A DNA stretch of 17,245 bases from Chloroflexota bacterium (GTDB taxonomy: Bacteria; Chloroflexota; Anaerolineae; Ardenticatenales; Ardenticatenaceae), in NCBI GenBank assembly GCA_003520455.1, contig DOUV01000127.1, forward strand, positions 1-17,245. The letters are read 5' to 3'. The notes beneath the pieces were generated by a model. The model searched no databases. It worked only from the letters and a program-made list of their open reading frames with translations, and was not told the DNA's origin. A program made the translations under genes and the position numbers. Below are positions 1 through 7,226 of the stretch, in pieces; positions within the stretch are counted from its first letter, which is position 1, and each line of letters begins with the position of its first letter.

Positions 1-19
1 AAACTTTCTGCTACCTACT

Positions 20-112
20 TAGTGTTCCGGTCACGTCGTCAGACTTCCGAAGTCTTCCGAGACTTCGGAAGTCTTTTCCCTCCCCCCGCCGGATGACTTG
101 ACCGATGTTCTA
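20..112 (+). repeat. Palindromic intergenic element, copy 1
   Basis: First of four related elements of about 95 bp. It has 21-bp imperfect terminal inverted repeats (20-40 and 92-112) that start TAG and end CTA. The inner perfect 11-bp hairpin is GACTTCCGAAG (42-52) paired with CTTCGGAAGTC (63-73). An unpaired pyrimidine-rich arm lies between the hairpin and the right terminus. Its right end overlaps the stop codon (CTA at 110-112, TAG on the minus strand) of the PA14 gene. Whatever lies on its left is outside the window. Confidence 0.85.
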
Positions 113-1675
113 GCGCTCCGGACATTGCCAGGGGGTGTAGTTTTCCTGTCCGGCGCGCACTCGGAACTCCGGCTCGCCCCGGTCGATCCCTCCTACCGAG
201 CGGACCAGCTTGCCATCAATCCATTGCTCAACCCGATACGGATGGCCCGCCTCGCCGTAGCGAGCGTAGTCCACGGGGAGACCACCGATCTTCAGGAACC
301 CCGTCGGCTCGATCGAAGCGTACCCGTGCGGGTCCATGTCGACCCAGGCGCCATCAGCTTCCAGCTTGTAGACCTTGATCCAGGAGTAGCTCGGGTAGGG
401 CGGGACGCAGGTCACGATGTTCCCGACAGTCACGTCCCGAATCGGTCCCTTCCAGCTGAGTTTCGCCATGGCGCCACCGCTCTCTTCGAAGTACTCCATT
501 CGGATCGTATGCAAGCCCGCGCTCAGCTCGATCCCTTCCTTGAACTGCTTCCGAGCCATCGAGTGCCACTGGTCGATGATCAGCCTATCGTCAACGTAGA
601 GGCGCACGCCGTCGTCCGTCACCGTTTTGAACTCATAGTGACCGCCTGGGAAGTGCAGGGTCCGCGTCCAGCGGACCGAGAAGTTGTCTATCCCGAGGCG
701 CCAGTCGGGTGCTCCGCTGCCCCAGTCGAAGTCGATCTCGGCGTCCCTGCGCACCAGGGCCGCTGGCCCCGCCAACCAGCGGTTGTCGTAGTACTCGCCG
801 AGCCACTCGGCCGTGGTCACGGGGCCGGGTGTCCAGGAGACCTGGGCGACGGCTTTGTCGAGGTTCTCATAGTACTCCACCACCAACGCATGGCCGCCAC
901 CGCTCAGGTTAACGTCAGTCGTGTGGGTCGTCGCGGGGTGGTCGTACCACTCGTTGATGATCGGAGTGCCGTCCACCCAGACCCGCATTCCGTCGTCGCA
1001 GGTTGCGCTGAAGCGGTAGGTACCCGGGGTGACATCAATGGTGCGAGCCCAGCGCGCCGAGAAGCGATCGGCGCTGACGAGCCCTGGCGCGGGTGAGCCG
1101 GTTGCCCAGTCGAAATTGATTGCGGCATCGTCTCGGACAAGCGCGGGGGTGCCGGTGAGCCACGGGTTGTTGAAGTACTCGGCTCGCCACCCGGCGAGCC
1201 CCTCGGCCCGGCTCCACCACAAGCGCGCGACTGCTCGCTCAGTCGCCTCAAAGTACTCCATTCGCACGCTGTGAACGCCCGCACCGAGGCTGATCTCCAT
1301 AGAATGCTGCGTCGGTGCCATGATCCGCCATTGATCCAAAATCAGGCTGCCATCGACAAAGAGACGCACGCCGTCGTCTGTCTCGGTCGTGAAGCGATAG
1401 TGCCCTGCCTCGAAGTAGACCTGACGCGTCCAACGCGCCGAGAAGTTGTCTGCCGGGATACTCCGATCGGGTGAGCCGGTGCCCCAGTTGAAGTTGATCG
1501 CGGCGTCCTGCCGAACTACCGCTGGGGCGCCCCCGAGGTACGGGTTTGGAAAGTATTCACCTCGCCACCCTGCATCGTCGGCCAGAGCGTCAACCGGCAT
1601 CGCCAAGAGTGCCGCAGTGACCAGGGCGGTGAACAGGGGGGCAACGGTGCCGACGAATCGGTGCCGGCGAGTCAT
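110..1675 (-). CDS. Secreted protein with three tandem PA14 domains
   Basis: Predicted exported 521-residue protein. The start at 1675 was chosen because it is preceded by GGAAAGGAGG and begins a clear signal peptide: basic MTRRHR, a hydrophobic core, and an ALA-DD cleavage site near residue 32. The open frame continues upstream but has no such signals. Three PA14 repeats follow (about residues 36-157, 158-285 and 286-410), each with the hallmark order W(R/L)(G/A)EYF/Y, (I)NF(N/D)W or (I)DFDWG, DNFS(A/V)RWTR or a variant, TDDG(V/M)R(L/V)(F/W/Y)VD, and MEYFE. The last 110 residues match no family I recognise and hold two Cys (TCVPP and WQCPER) that could form a disulfide. PA14 modules usually bind carbohydrate or act as adhesin/toxin modules, so a cell-surface or secreted glycan-binding role is inferred. 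No catalytic domain is visible. The stop codon lies in the terminus of palindromic element copy 1. Confidence 0.9.
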   Translation of the reverse strand: MTRRHRFVGTVAPLFTALVTAALLAMPVDALADDAGWRGEYFPNPYLGGAPAVVRQDAAINFNWGTGSPDRSIPADNFSARWTRQVYFEAGHYRFTTETDDGVRLFVDGSLILDQWRIMAPTQHSMEISLGAGVHSVRMEYFEATERAVARLWWSRAEGLAGWRAEYFNNPWLTGTPALVRDDAAINFDWATGSPAPGLVSADRFSARWARTIDVTPGTYRFSATCDDGMRVWVDGTPIINEWYDHPATTHTTDVNLSGGGHALVVEYYENLDKAVAQVSWTPGPVTTAEWLGEYYDNRWLAGPAALVRRDAEIDFDWGSGAPDWRLGIDNFSVRWTRTLHFPGGHYEFKTVTDDGVRLYVDDRLIIDQWHSMARKQFKEGIELSAGLHTIRMEYFEESGGAMAKLSWKGPIRDVTVGNIVTCVPPYPSYSWIKVYKLEADGAWVDMDPHGYASIEPTGFLKIGGLPVDYARYGEAGHPYRVEQWIDGKLVRSVGGIDRGEPEFRVRAGQENYTPWQCPER

Positions 1676-2272
1676 CTTGCCCTCCTTTCCAGGGAATACA
1701 GGACATCCCTGCGAGTGTAGCGTACCATGTTCCTGGTGGGACGGCATCGTGTGAACGACCACCTCGCAGGACGCCGAAAGGCTGACGGAGGCATCATCAA
1801 CTCGCTGAGACACATCCGCCATTTGGCTGGGACGATGATCGTGACGGGCGAGTGGGAGATTTCGCGAAATCTGTGGGCGGAATACATCCACTGAAGTGAA
1901 AAGCGGGCGGTTCGATAGAAGATCAAGCCATCTCTTGTTCAGCGGAGGGACACCAAGCGGGGTGCGATGCCTGCTGAAGTCGAAAGGGGGCCTGGCAGGC
2001 AGCGGCTGAGGGCAGGGCCTAAACGCGGCACTGTTGGTGCCGGTAGGAGGAGAAAACGGGCAACCCCGCCGCGCAACTCGAATCGAAGGCGCGTCCGGGA
2101 TGGCCCGCAGCGTTGGGTTCAGGCAACCGCGCGTCACGGACGGGTCAAGGATATTATCGGTCGCCCCATTCTTCACTTGAGAGCGGGGAAGACAACGAGC
2201 AACCGATTCACTCGCCATCTCCCCCACGATCCCGTCTCTCGTGAATGACACGACGGCTTCTGGTGAATCGTC
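1676..2272. other. Non-coding gap between the PA14 and USP genes
   Basis: About 600 bp without a supportable gene. Both neighbours are on the minus strand, so this holds the PA14 promoter region and the 3' flank of the USP gene. The open frame extending the PA14 gene through it lacks a ribosome-binding site and recognisable protein. The only marked structure is the palindrome at 1857-1872. Confidence 0.6.
1857..1872. promoter_or_regulatory. 16-bp perfect palindrome, candidate operator
   Basis: AGATTTCGCGAAATCT is a perfect 8+8 palindrome with no spacer, flanked on both sides by GTGGG. It lies 182 bp upstream of the PA14 start on the minus strand. Its size suits a dimeric repressor site. The cognate regulator is unknown, and a chance palindrome cannot be ruled out. 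Confidence 0.4.
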
Positions 2273-2827
2273 CTAACCTTCCGCCAGGCGTTTGGCGGGC
2301 CCATCACCAGACGGATAGCCGAACGGGCGCACCAGGAGCACCGGGACTGAGACGCTGCGCAGTACCGTGTCGGCTACACTTCCGAGAACGATCCGCCTGA
2401 ATCCAGTCCGACCGTGCGTTGCCATAGCGACGAGATCCACAGCCTCACGGTCGACAACCTCGACAATCTCCTGAGCCGGGTCACCAAAGCGAACTGCAAT
2501 GGTGACCGAGTAACCAGCCTCCCGGAGAGGCCGGGTCTCCACCTGCAGCTCGTCGGTGAGCGAGCTCTCCAGGCCCGCCAGCACTTGACTGCGATAGATC
2601 GGGTGTGCGGCGCGTTCAATGGCCTGCTCTGATTCGTACTCCGGCACTGTCACCATATCGGTAAAGAGGCGCCGTGGCGGTGGGGCGACGAACCCCTCCG
2701 CAAGTGGTGCCACGCGGAGCAGGATCAACTCGGTGTTTTCCGGGTCGAGAAAGCGCTGAACGTGGCGCAAAACCTGCCGACTGAATTCGGAGCCATCCAA
2801 CGGGATCAAGACGGTGTGGGTGCTCAT
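2273..2827 (-). CDS. Universal stress protein (UspA family)
   Basis: 184-residue cytoplasmic protein with a single Usp domain. The N-terminal strand [17 protein letters not shown] is the usual Usp opening. The C-terminal part has the nucleotide-binding pattern in the form ATHG-x9-GS ([17 protein letters not shown]) ending in VPVLLVRP. The first Gly of the G-x2-G-x9-G(S/T) motif is Ala here, which is common in the family. The protein is longer than a minimal Usp of about 140-150 residues because of an insert around residues 45-95. ATP binding and a role in stress or energy-limited survival are known for this class, but the specific client is not predictable. The start is supported by GAGGG six bases upstream. 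It appears monocistronic, followed 597 bp downstream by the PA14 gene on the same strand. Confidence 0.93.
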   Translation of the reverse strand: MSTHTVLIPLDGSEFSRQVLRHVQRFLDPENTELILLRVAPLAEGFVAPPPRRLFTDMVTVPEYESEQAIERAAHPIYRSQVLAGLESSLTDELQVETRPLREAGYSVTIAVRFGDPAQEIVEVVDREAVDLVAMATHGRTGFRRIVLGSVADTVLRSVSVPVLLVRPFGYPSGDGPAKRLAEG

Positions 2828-3161
2828 TTCTTTCCCTCATTCTCACGGTTCGAGACGATCTCCAGTCATGACCTCTCATCTGGAACCCCGGCGGTCCGGC
2901 CACTCGGCGTCGCCTGAACGCCAGAAGGTCTCGAACCTCAAGGCTCGCGGTCAGAGATGTGGTGCTCACGAAGGTGCGAGCCAGGACGGCATTCTCGTGA
3001 GACCCGGGGTCAACGGTTCCTCAGGGGCCTGCGTTGGGGTTGCGAAGGGAGACGGCATGGGGAAGGACAGCAGCAATGCACCAGCCGCTCGCCCTGGAGA
3101 ACCTGCGCCAGCGAGAGTATGACCCATTCTGAGCCTAGCCCAGCCCACGAGCCGGGTCGAG

Positions 3162-3173
3162 TGACAAAAGTCA
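3162..3173. promoter_or_regulatory. TGAC-N4-GTCA site (CRP/FNR-like operator candidate)
   Basis: TGACAAAAGTCA in the context GAGTGACAAAAGTCA. Nearly the same 15-mer occurs at 12229-12243 (GAGTGACAAATGTCA). The spacing matches the TTGAC-N4-GTCAA or TTGAT-N4-ATCAA style of FNR/DNR-family regulators, although the outer bases differ. It lies about 335 bp upstream of the divergent USP start and over 1.1 kb from the next plus-strand gene, so the target gene is unclear. Confidence 0.3.
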
Positions 3174-3954
3174 GAGCCTGGAATTGAGCCATGTCTAATC
3201 ACCGCTCAGCTTGACGACGTGCTCCCGCTCTCCTCCAGACGCTGTACTCCGTGCTCCTTACTGTGCCTCGACCCAGCGCTCTTGTCCCGCACGCCGGACC
3301 CTTCCAGAGGTGATGGTCCCCGTCGATCCGACTCCAGACAAATGCCAGAACTCCTCCCCATCGCCTGACGAACATCACTAACGGATCAGGCTGGAGAGCG
3401 CACAATAGTGTTATGAAGACGGACCAGCGTTACTCTCCGACGTTCATGCTTCGATCCTGAATCTTCTTTTCTTCACCCATAAGGGGCCAGTTGCTCTGGT
3501 TTGATGTTTTGTTCTGAGAGTAGCATCTGGCTCGCAACATATCGCCACCCCGCTTCGGCGGACTGGCCCTCTGACGACTGTCTACTATACGGCGCCAAAT
3601 CGATTCAACAACTCAGGATGATTCTCTGGCCGATGCCGGCCTCGACAAGCAACAAGCCAGTCGAGCGGGCGAGACGCCGGGGAGAGTGCCTCTCGGTACT
3701 TGTGAGGATCTCGGGGAGGACGGCCATGCGAAGCAGTCCAGGCGGCCGGACAACGAAGTGGATGCGGCCGCTTGCGCAGGCGCTGACACTGGCGCGGGCT
3801 GGCCGGAGGGTGTTTGGTGGCCTGGCGGCTGGCCCTGCTGATGAGCCGGCACCCGTCGGTGGGTTGCTTCACACGGTGCTTCCGCTCCTGATATTCTTGT
3901 CCGGTGCCGCTCTCGCATGGCGCTCAGATATCACCCTGGGTAGCGCGCTGGTGC

Positions 3955-4049
3955 CAGGACATCGGTCAAGTCGTCGCCGGGGACGCATGCTCGGGGACTT
4001 CCGAAGTCTTCCGAGACTTCGGAAGTCTGACGCCTTGACCGGCGCTCTA
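3955..4049 (-). repeat. Palindromic intergenic element, copy 2 (inverted)
   Basis: Second element, in the opposite orientation to the other three. Terminal repeats are at 3955-3975 and 4029-4049. The perfect inner 11-bp hairpin is at 3996-4006 and 4017-4027, with the long unpaired arm (about 20 nt, 3976-3995) on the left. The 4049 end carries CTAG. It sits in a gene-free region. Confidence 0.85.
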
Positions 4050-4228
4050 GAAGGCTTTGCTGCCCTGCTTGCGTATCCCGTGGTGGCCTACGGTCGCTTC
4101 CTGCCCGCGACGATCGCGTTTGTGCCTCGGGCGACGGCTCTGTTGCCTCATGATCCCCTATTTCCAGCTCCTTATGGGTTGGCAACCAGCGAACCGGCGG
4201 CCACGAGCCACAGTTGCGTGCGACGGGC

Positions 4229-4248
4229 GGGGAGACGTTTGTCTCCCC
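4229..4248 (+). promoter_or_regulatory. Leader hairpin upstream of the DUF4177-like gene
   Basis: GGGGAGAC, loop GTTT, GTCTCCCC: a perfect 8-bp stem with a 4-nt loop, ending 30 nt before the ATG at 4279 and about 20 nt before its GGAGGTG ribosome-binding site. It could stabilise the mRNA 5' end or act in attenuation. It lacks a T-tract, so it is not an evident terminator. Confidence 0.4.
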
Positions 4249-4278
4249 CTACCCTTGTGCAATCACTGGAGGTGCGTT

Positions 4279-4542
4279 ATGAACACCAGGTTCGTTTCTC
4301 CGGATCTGCCGCAGAGTGAGTCGATGCAGGTGCCGATCATCTATGTCAAGGATGGGCCTGTCTGGGAGTACATGCGCCTGATCCGGCGCCTCTCGCAGGC
4401 AAACATCCCCGACGAGAATGAGTTGAACACTCTCGGCACCTCGGGTTGGGAGTTGGCAGCGATCTTCGCTGACACGCCGTTTATGTACCTGGACTTCAGA
4501 CGCCTGGCAGGAGAGGGAATCGGTTCAGTGGCGCTGGGGTGA
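4279..4542 (+). CDS. Small DUF4177-like protein
   Basis: 87 residues. The start at 4279 is supported by GGAGGTG seven bases upstream; the frame is open further upstream but without signals. The core WEYMRLIRRLSQ (from residue 29) followed by ENELNTLGTSGWELAAIF is the DUF4177 signature: an aromatic first strand, then an LN-LG--GWEL helix/strand. The family ending YFKR appears as MYLDFRRL. DUF4177 proteins are small cytoplasmic proteins of unknown function. It probably shares a transcript with the DUF3237 gene 69 bp downstream. The last 10-12 residues are atypical. Confidence 0.75.
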   Translation: MNTRFVSPDLPQSESMQVPIIYVKDGPVWEYMRLIRRLSQANIPDENELNTLGTSGWELAAIFADTPFMYLDFRRLAGEGIGSVALG

Positions 4543-4611
4543 GACGGCCGGCGCGGCTTCCATCGGGGCCTGGCGACCGCCGTTAGTCGTTGTACAAAGG
4601 AGGCATCGATC

Positions 4612-5121
4612 ATGTCAACACAGACAATGCTCACCATCCCCCGGGTCGTAGCAAGGGGACAAGTGGTAGATATCGAAATGAAGTACCTGTACGAAGCGAA
4701 TGTCGAGCTGGACATGCCTTTGGATGTCGGCAGCACCCCACGCGGCAACCGGCGGATTGTCTCCGTCAAGGGCGGGACGTTTGAGGGGCCGAAACTCAGA
4801 GGTGACGTGCTCCCCGGCGGCGCCGACTGGCTCCTCATCCGGCCCGACGGCACAGCGGAAGTGGAGAGTCGGGCCGTCGGTCGCACCGACGACGGCGCCC
4901 TGATCTACGCCAATTATCGAGGGCTCCTCCGCGCCTCGCCAGAGGTGATGCAGCGGATTGCCCGGCGCGAAGCTGTCGATCCCTCGGAATACTACTTCCG
5001 TGTCACCGCCTCCTACGAGACCGCGTCGGAGAAGTACGGCTGGTTGAACCGAATCGTAGCACTTGCCTTCGGCACGTTCACTCAGGAGGGGGTCAGCCTG
5101 ATGGTCTACGATGTTCTCTAG
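4612..5121 (+). CDS. DUF3237 (UPF0311) family protein
   Basis: 169-residue cytoplasmic protein of the DUF3237 beta-barrel family. Hallmarks visible are GGTFEGPKLRGDVLPGGADW (residues about 60-79), LLIRPDGTAEVESRAVGRTDDGALIYANYRG in the middle, the late EYYFRVTASYET strand, WLNRIVALAFG, and the usual end in VYDVL. The length matches the family, so it is complete. The start is supported by AAAGGAGG eight bases upstream. The function is unknown; some members sit near aromatic-compound or cofactor metabolism, but nothing here indicates a substrate. The TAG stop codon at 5119-5121 is also the first three bases of palindromic element copy 3, so the gene ends exactly at the element border. Confidence 0.88.
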   Translation: MSTQTMLTIPRVVARGQVVDIEMKYLYEANVELDMPLDVGSTPRGNRRIVSVKGGTFEGPKLRGDVLPGGADWLLIRPDGTAEVESRAVGRTDDGALIYANYRGLLRASPEVMQRIARREAVDPSEYYFRVTASYETASEKYGWLNRIVALAFGTFTQEGVSLMVYDVL

Positions 5122-5213
5122 AGCGCCGGTCAAGTCGTCAGACTTCCGAAGTCTTCCGAGGCTTCGGAAGTCCCCGATCATGCGTTCCTGGCGACGACTT
5201 GACCGGTGTTCTA
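5119..5213 (+). repeat. Palindromic intergenic element, copy 3 (best preserved)
   Basis: The cleanest copy. Terminal inverted repeats at 5119-5139 and 5193-5213 match at 19 of 21 positions. The inner hairpin GACTTCCGAAG (5141-5151) / CTTCGGAAGTC (5162-5172) has a 10-nt loop. A 20-nt unpaired arm (5173-5192) follows. The left end supplies the TAG stop of the DUF3237 gene. It separates that gene from the EF-Tu-domain-like gene, where it may act as a terminator or mRNA 3'-end stabiliser. Confidence 0.9.
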
Positions 5214-5282
5214 ACCTGCCAGCTGATCTGCGGCGCTGTACCGACGTCGTCAGCCCCTTCCATCGACTGGGAGGATTGAGTC

Positions 5283-5555
5283 ATGGAGAAGCGTGTTGGT
5301 CAGGTGTCCCACTACTACAATCGCCTGGGTGTGGCCGTTCTGGATCTCATCGAGGGACTGAAGGTCGGCGACGAGGTCCACATTCATGGGCGCAGCCGGG
5401 ATCTCACCCAACGGATCGAGTCCATGGAGATCGACCACCACAAGGTTCAGGAGGTTGGGCCCGGGGCGAACGTCGCCCTGAAGGTGGTGGGACGCGTCAA
5501 AAAGGGCGACACGGTGTACAAAGTACTTGAGGAGGCGGGGGCTGAATACTTGTAG
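5283..5555 (+). CDS. Stand-alone EF-Tu domain-2-like protein
   Basis: 90-residue protein that is essentially a single translation-factor beta-barrel. GQVSHYYNRLGVAVLDLIEGLKVGDEVHIHG, then DLTQRIESMEIDHHKV, then GANVALKVVGRVKKGDTVYKV, reproduces the domain-2 pattern of EF-Tu/IF2-type GTPases, including the SM-I-H strand and the closing RVKKGD--Y. No GTPase domain is present, and such small EF-like proteins are a recognised uncharacterised family. RNA or tRNA binding is only inferred from the fold. The start is supported by GGGAGG upstream of the ATG. It lies 70 bp after element copy 3 and is followed by two hairpins before the convergent VOC gene. Confidence 0.85.
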   Translation: MEKRVGQVSHYYNRLGVAVLDLIEGLKVGDEVHIHGRSRDLTQRIESMEIDHHKVQEVGPGANVALKVVGRVKKGDTVYKVLEEAGAEYL

Positions 5556-5772
5556 CGAGAGTGGCGCCGCAGGCTGGAGAGCCGCTGGCCCGCGCCGAGA
5601 GAGGTGAGGATGCTTGTGACTCGCTCAGGCTCGGCCCATTTTTGGTTCTGACCCTCCTGGCGGTGGGGCCGTTCACGGCGTGATCCTCGTCTGGCTGGTA
5701 CGAGCGTGTTATCTCAACACACGACCTCTCGGCAGTGGCGCGGTCTGAGCAGGCCACACTGCAGCGAGTGAA

Positions 5773-5806
5773 TGCCCCGCTCGCGGGCCGTGCCGCGAGC
5801 GGGGCA
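5773..5806. terminator. GC-rich hairpin, probable terminator
   Basis: TGCCCCGCTCGCGG pairs with CCGCGAGCGGGGCA: a perfect 14-bp stem with a 6-nt loop. It lies 218 bp after the EF-like gene and between convergent genes. It has no T-tract on either side, so it is not a classical intrinsic terminator; it may stabilise a 3' end. Confidence 0.5.
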
Positions 5807-5861
5807 CGGTGGTCGACGGGCGGTCCGTCGGACCTCACCTGGTGACCATCATGGAAGCAAC

Positions 5862-5905
5862 CGTTGGTTCGGGAACCGCGACCGCAGACCGTTCCCGAAC
5901 CAACG
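5862..5905. terminator. 15-bp-stem hairpin, probable 3' end of the VOC gene
   Basis: CGTTGGTTCGGGAAC (5862-5876) pairs perfectly with GTTCCCGAACCAACG (5891-5905) around a 14-nt loop. On the minus strand it lies 45 bp after the VOC stop codon. No T-tract follows on either side, so termination is inferred from position and stability. Confidence 0.45.
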
Positions 5906-5949
5906 CGGTCAAACGGGATGAACACCGGGCAGACCGCTCGAAGCGACTC

Positions 5950-6318
5950 CTACTTCGCGGAGTGCAGTCCGATGCGGTTCCCCTCGGTGTCCAGGATGAT
6001 CGCGAAATAGCCGTTTTCTTCGTCGATCAGTGTCTTTGGCGTCAGCACTTTGCCGCCTGCCGGTTCAACGCGCGCCAGTGCAGGCGCCAGGTCGTCTCCC
6101 ATAGCGAAATAGATCGTGACGCCCCGGTCGCTGGGCTGATAGTGCTCGCCCTGGGCGAGCGCCCCGCCGATGCCTTCGTTGTCATTCGGGAGGAAGGCGT
6201 AGGGCGTGCCCATGATGTCTGCCGGCTGCACCTCCCGGCCCAACAACGTGCCGTAGAACTTCGAGGCCCGCTCCATGTCTATTACTGGAATCTCGAACCA
6301 GCTGATAAGATTGGCCAT
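5950..6318 (-). CDS. VOC (glyoxalase/bleomycin-resistance) superfamily protein
   Basis: 122 residues, the usual length for a single-chain VOC protein with two beta-alpha-beta-beta-beta modules. Module 1 opens with MANLISWFEIPVIDMERASKFYGTLLG. Module 2 has DDLAPALARVEPAGGKVLTPKT and ends GYFAIILDTEGNRIGLHS, the standard C-terminus with the metal-ligand Glu (DTEGN). The start at 6318 is supported by GAGGAGGGACAG directly upstream. The frame is open for a further 156 codons upstream, but that stretch looks non-coding. The substrate cannot be predicted; this subgroup (FEIPV-D-ERA-KFY) is widespread and mostly uncharacterised. It converges with the EF-like gene. Confidence 0.9.
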   Translation of the reverse strand: MANLISWFEIPVIDMERASKFYGTLLGREVQPADIMGTPYAFLPNDNEGIGGALAQGEHYQPSDRGVTIYFAMGDDLAPALARVEPAGGKVLTPKTLIDEENGYFAIILDTEGNRIGLHSAK

Positions 6319-6428
6319 CTGTCCCTCCTCGTGGGTGTGAAAGGGTCCGACATCCCTCACTGTATCACAAGGGCGCGTCAGAATCGAACGCCAGCCCCGG
6401 CATGTCGGTGGCGGATGGCGTATCTCAC

Positions 6429-6468
6429 TTTCTGTAAAAGTTGCGCGCACGCGCCACTTTTGCAGAAA
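6429..6468. repeat. 40-bp near-perfect palindrome
   Basis: Outer arms TTTCTGTAAAAGT (6429-6441) and ACTTTTGCAGAAA (6456-6468) pair with one G-T wobble. The inner arms GCGCG (6443-6447) and CGCGC (6450-6454) pair perfectly around CA. The single mismatch is T6442/C6455. It lies 111 bp upstream of the VOC start on the minus strand. Possible roles are a double-length operator, a hairpin, or fused terminal repeats of a lost element. Confidence 0.65.
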
Positions 6469-6614
6469 TATGAACACATCATCCGGTGGCGGGTCAGATT
6501 GTTGGGTGAACCGCGGGTGGACAGCCAGGGCCAGGGAATCGGACCGCTTTCGTGGGACCAACCCGTCGCACGCTTTGTATACACGCAAGCCGAAGCCATC
6601 CGCGAACGCGCATG

Positions 6615-6638
6615 TTGGACCAATGTGCGCTGGTCCAA
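6615..6638. repeat. Inverted repeat TTGGACCA-N8-TGGTCCAA
   Basis: Perfect 8-bp arms (6615-6622 and 6631-6638) with an 8-nt spacer, so the arm centres lie 16 bp apart. This suits either an operator or a small hairpin. It lies about 300 bp upstream of the VOC gene and 590 bp upstream of the DinB gene. Confidence 0.35.
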
Positions 6639-7226
6639 TCCGCCGACGGAGCGGTTTGGAATGCCTGGAACGTGCGGACCTCCCGCAAGAACGCTCATCA
6701 CGGTTCACGTTTTGCGCCAGCCCAGAGTGTGGTGCGTGGCACTCCGTGCATCGGATCCCAATATGAACTTCGCCGAAAGGCATCACTCAGCCCCCGGCCA
6801 CTCGCGGTTGATGCTGGGCGCAACGCACCTTCTGGTGAGTTCGGGAATCATTCGGGGCACTGTTGGCTGACGGCTCGCGGCCCACGGGTTCATTCTGATG
6901 GCGGCGGTCGTGCGGGTGCCGATGGGGACGCCTGCGGTTCAGCCGTCCGTGGGCCGGCCCTCCAACGCTGAGAGGGTCCAACTCGCCACTGTTCCTCGCA
7001 TGAAAGAGGGAGAGGAGTCGTGACGGGACGATCCTTGACCCGATTCTTCTGTCTGCGACGACCGATCACTCTCGTGTGCTTGCGTTTCCAACCAGCTTTC
7101 AGTGCTATACCGGAGATTTGACCGAGGAAACCGGATTCGTGGACCGGCCCAGGCGTGACTGTCTGCCAACACCTTAGGCATTCCTGTTGCTCGGAGAAAG
7201 TCAGGTGGTTGAGAGGAGGAAGTCGG

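Larger units (their letters stand above)
2828..4278. other. Long non-coding region
   Basis: About 1.45 kb with no supportable gene. The longest open frame (3501-4319) runs straight through palindromic element copy 2, has no ribosome-binding site and resembles no family I know. The residues around 3860-3930 in that frame are hydrophobic, but this is weak. The region holds a TGAC-N4-GTCA site at 3162-3173, element copy 2, and a 5' leader hairpin at 4229-4248. It could be decayed coding DNA. Confidence 0.55.
5556..5949. other. Convergent intergenic region
   Basis: 394 bp between two converging genes with no supportable gene. It contains two strong hairpins (5773-5806 and 5862-5905), both suitable as bidirectional 3'-end structures. 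Confidence 0.6.
6319..7226. other. Non-coding region with strong palindromes
   Basis: About 900 bp between divergent genes (VOC on minus, DinB on plus). The open frames in it overlap one another on both strands, have no ribosome-binding sites and match no family I recognise. It contains the 40-bp palindrome at 6429-6468 and an inverted repeat at 6615-6638. It could be the scar of a lost mobile element, but no transposase remnant is recognisable. Confidence 0.55.

Noticed and set aside
98..1096. 332-residue plus-strand ORF opposite the PA14 gene
   Set aside because: Antisense shadow of the PA14 gene; no ribosome-binding site and no family resemblance.
1676..2251. N-terminal extension of the PA14 ORF (192 extra codons)
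   Set aside because: No ribosome-binding site at 2251, and a signal peptide with a strong GGAGG site begins at 1675, so the extension is non-coding.
3501..4319. 272-residue ORF in the long gap
   Set aside because: It reads through palindromic element copy 2, has no start signals and resembles no protein I know.
5809..6870. 353-residue plus-strand ORF across the VOC gene
   Set aside because: Shadow of the VOC gene and non-coding flank; the minus-strand VOC protein is clear.
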